Origin: Isoetes taiwanensis | Lineage: Eukaryota; Streptophyta; Lycopodiopsida; Isoetales; Isoetaceae | DNA: 64,000 nt | Assembly: GCA_021234155.1 (NCBI GenBank) | Contig: JAJEKV010000020.1 | Coordinates: 1,188,938 to 1,252,937, forward strand | Direction of reading: 5' to 3' | Part shown: positions 62,017 to 64,000 of the stretch, piece after piece | How the letters are laid out: every line of letters begins with the position of its first letter | Position numbering within the stretch: the first letter of the stretch is position 1 | Program-made: the position numbers and the translations under genes | The notes under the pieces: generated by a model | Database searches by the model: none | Told to the model about the DNA's origin: nothing | The model's input: only the letters and a program-made list of their open reading frames with translations

Positions 62017-62260
62017 ATTAGTCATGGATGTGTTGAATGGGCAGACACAATGGATTGTGTAGAGTGGAATATGCTGTGATGGACTTTGTAGAGCGGAATA
62101 TGCTGTGATGGAATAGGTTTTGGTGCCAGTTGTGGAATGGAATAGATTTATTTCAATGGAATAGATTTATTTCATGCCTTTGACTTGGGATGGTTAATTC
62201 TTCTATTAGATCTATAAAACAATGGATTGAAATGGAATCGACCTTTGAGCGGCGCTGCTA

Positions 62261-62571
62261 TTGGCTCCCCAAACTGACTAGAGCAACCAGGAGGATTCAC
62301 TTGGGTGAATCCTCTAAGCCATAGGAGGATTCGCTTGAGTGAATCCTAAGGATTCGCTTAAGTGAATCCTCTAATCAAATCACCCTAAAAAGCTCTGCAA
62401 CAGGCCTATAAAGTGCAATCAAAGCATGCAGCAGGCCTATAAACTGACACCTGCCACTAGGAGGATTCGCTTGAGTGAATCCTCCAAGCCAAGGAGGATT
62501 CGCTTGTGTGAATCCTGCGGATTCGCTTGAGTGAATCCTCCTTGGCTGCTCTAGTCAATTTAGGGAGCCAA
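62261..62571. mobile_element. MITE built from six 22-bp palindromes
   Basis: Ends TTGGCTCCC and GGGAGCCAA flanked by TA, with a longer inverted repeat (aaactgactagagca / tgctctagtcaattt). Inside are six copies of AGGATTCGCTTGAGTGAATC plus CT, or variants, at 62292, 62326, 62349, 62462, 62495 and 62518, as two groups of three around an 85-90-bp centre. The centre carries a duplicated (gcaacaggcctataaagtg / gcagcaggcctataaactg). It shares termini with the MITEs at 13797 and 16559. Confidence 0.85.
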
Positions 62572-62573
62572 TA

Positions 62574-64000
62574 AAGTTGGTGATCTTCGAGGGTTCATCC
62601 ATCTTTGTTAAAATACTTTCCATGTGGCCTATTCACGTGTGTCTGGCATTGGGCATTAATCGTGGATGTGTTAAATGGGCCATTAGTCGTGGATGTGTTA
62701 AATGGGTAGAGTTAATGGAGTTTGCAGGTAGGAATAGAATATTGTAAGATTTATCATGTAGATGAAATGGAGTATAAGATGTGAAGAGTATTTTGCATGA
62801 TAATCTTGAACTGGAATGGAGAATGGACAATAAAAAAAAGGATGAAAGAGCAGACATTTTGTTTAAGTAGGAAGAAAATATTAGGACATGTAACGGAAAA
62901 AAGTATGCACAAAGAAAACATGCATACACTATACAGACATCTAAGCAGGTAGGGTTTAATCCTACACTTACCTCTTGCATAGCATTAATTTCTATTGCCA
63001 CGAAAAGGATAATTGATAGGTATCATTACTATATAGACATCTAAGCAGGTAGGCTTTAATCCTACACTTACCTCTTGCATAGCATTAATTTCTATTGCCA
63101 ACGAAAAGGATAATTGATAGGTATCATTACTTTGTTTGGGATGATGTTAATAACATTTAAAAAAGAGCTAGACATTGAAAGAAATATGCTAGATGATGGT
63201 CAATTAGGTGGCATGCAACTAAATGCATAACACACCAAAGAAAAGCATATGGAAACTATAATGCGTATTTTAACCTATGAATATTTTGGACTTGATCATA
63301 AGATATTATTAGACAACATTGCATTATTATTGATTGTGTTTTGGTTATGTTACGGGAGATCTTTTTTTTTTTTTTTAATTGTTGTTGTTGTTGTTGTTCT
63401 TTATTCTTTGTTCTTTATTCTTTATTCTTTATTCTTTATTCTTTATTCTTTATTCTTTATTCTTTATTCTTTTATTCTTGTAAAAGGCAAATGTTGTCAT
63501 GTTAACTTCCTAGGGATGTGGGGAACTGTCGAAAGGCTGGTGATTTGCAAGTTCCAATAGGCTACAAAGGCTTTTCTCAGTATACTATCCACAGCCAGGT
63601 TTCAAGAAAAGTGATAATGGTTATCTGGCTTCACCAGATACAGTGATAAGAAGTGTTTAGGATAGGGAATTTTTTGGGAGTGTTCTTTTGTTTACCAAAG
63701 GAAACCTCAAATGACAAGCAATTGATGATATGAATGGTGTAATCATTCTCCATGGTATTTTGTGAATTTGATTTGGGTATTAAACCTTATATGGTTAAGC
63801 ATGGGATATTTTCCTTTTCCTTCTCTTCACAAGCTGGAATTGAGTTCACAAATGATGGCATGTCACCATAAAATTGTTTCATCTAGATATTTGATTTGGT
63901 GTATACCTTGCCATTTTTGGGTGCATGTTATGGCAAAAATATGGGCATAATGCTGTGACGGCTAAGCATTGTCTTTATGGTGAAATAGGAAAATACGAAT
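62574..64000. other. Intergenic DNA with tandem duplication and microsatellite
   Basis: A 100-bp tandem duplication (62931-63030 and 63031-63131) differs at only a few bases. A (TTTATTC)n microsatellite spans about 63405-63475 after poly(T) and (TTG)n runs. No gene was recognised to the window end. Confidence 0.75.

Noticed and set aside
63361-63480. Simple repeats as a repeat array of biological interest, including CRISPR-like spacing
   Set aside because: It is a (TTTATTC)n microsatellite without spacers.

Overview
The window is nuclear DNA from a land plant with a large, transposon-rich genome. It holds a plastid-type threonine synthase, short GT-AG introns, and plant-type Ty3/gypsy, LINE, Helitron and MITE insertions. 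A bacterial-looking alcohol dehydrogenase that carries introns, and a Crypton-type recombinase gene, lean towards a seed-free plant such as a fern, lycophyte or bryophyte; that is inference. The supplied translations allow non-ATG starts, so starts and splice sites were re-read from the DNA.

Genes. 1-1718 (+): 3' part of a Crypton/DUF3504 tyrosine recombinase gene with two introns. 10382-12055 (+): complete intronless threonine synthase. 21557-22637 (+): a 2-oxoglutarate/Fe(II) oxygenase with three exons, whose first splice junction does not keep frame. 54410-55328 (-): exon relics of a GH85 endo-beta-N-acetylglucosaminidase. 59459-61159 (+): four-exon zinc alcohol dehydrogenase of a bacterial type. 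These genes do not form a pathway or operon; each stands alone among repeats.

Repeats. 5131-8443 (-) is a wrecked chromovirus whose chromodomain was cut by a 5'-truncated LINE with a 13-bp target duplication. One LINE family has copies at 14207-16288, 24310-26600, 33071-33720 plus 50422-about 53750, 18170-18406, 23322-23850 and 61342-61980. The centre of the window is a nested stack: a LINE (-) interrupted by an LTR retrotransposon (33721-50417, LTRs about 2.46 kb, GTAC target duplication), whose 3' LTR is itself interrupted by a 5.8-kb Helitron (43890-49682) inserted exactly between A and T. The LTR element has an RNase H domain upstream of its reverse transcriptase in addition to the usual one downstream. 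Further Helitron 3' ends lie at 26652 and 61988.

Small DNA elements are dense next to genes. They include two MITEs with an embedded tRNA-like pol III promoter (13797-14130, 16559-16913), a TIR element with three micro-exon-like modules (20076-20988), hairpins just upstream of the oxygenase and alcohol dehydrogenase genes, and a MITE built from six copies of a 22-bp palindrome (62261-62571). The rest is AT-rich intergenic DNA with no recognisable genes. No genuine tRNA, rRNA or CRISPR was seen.
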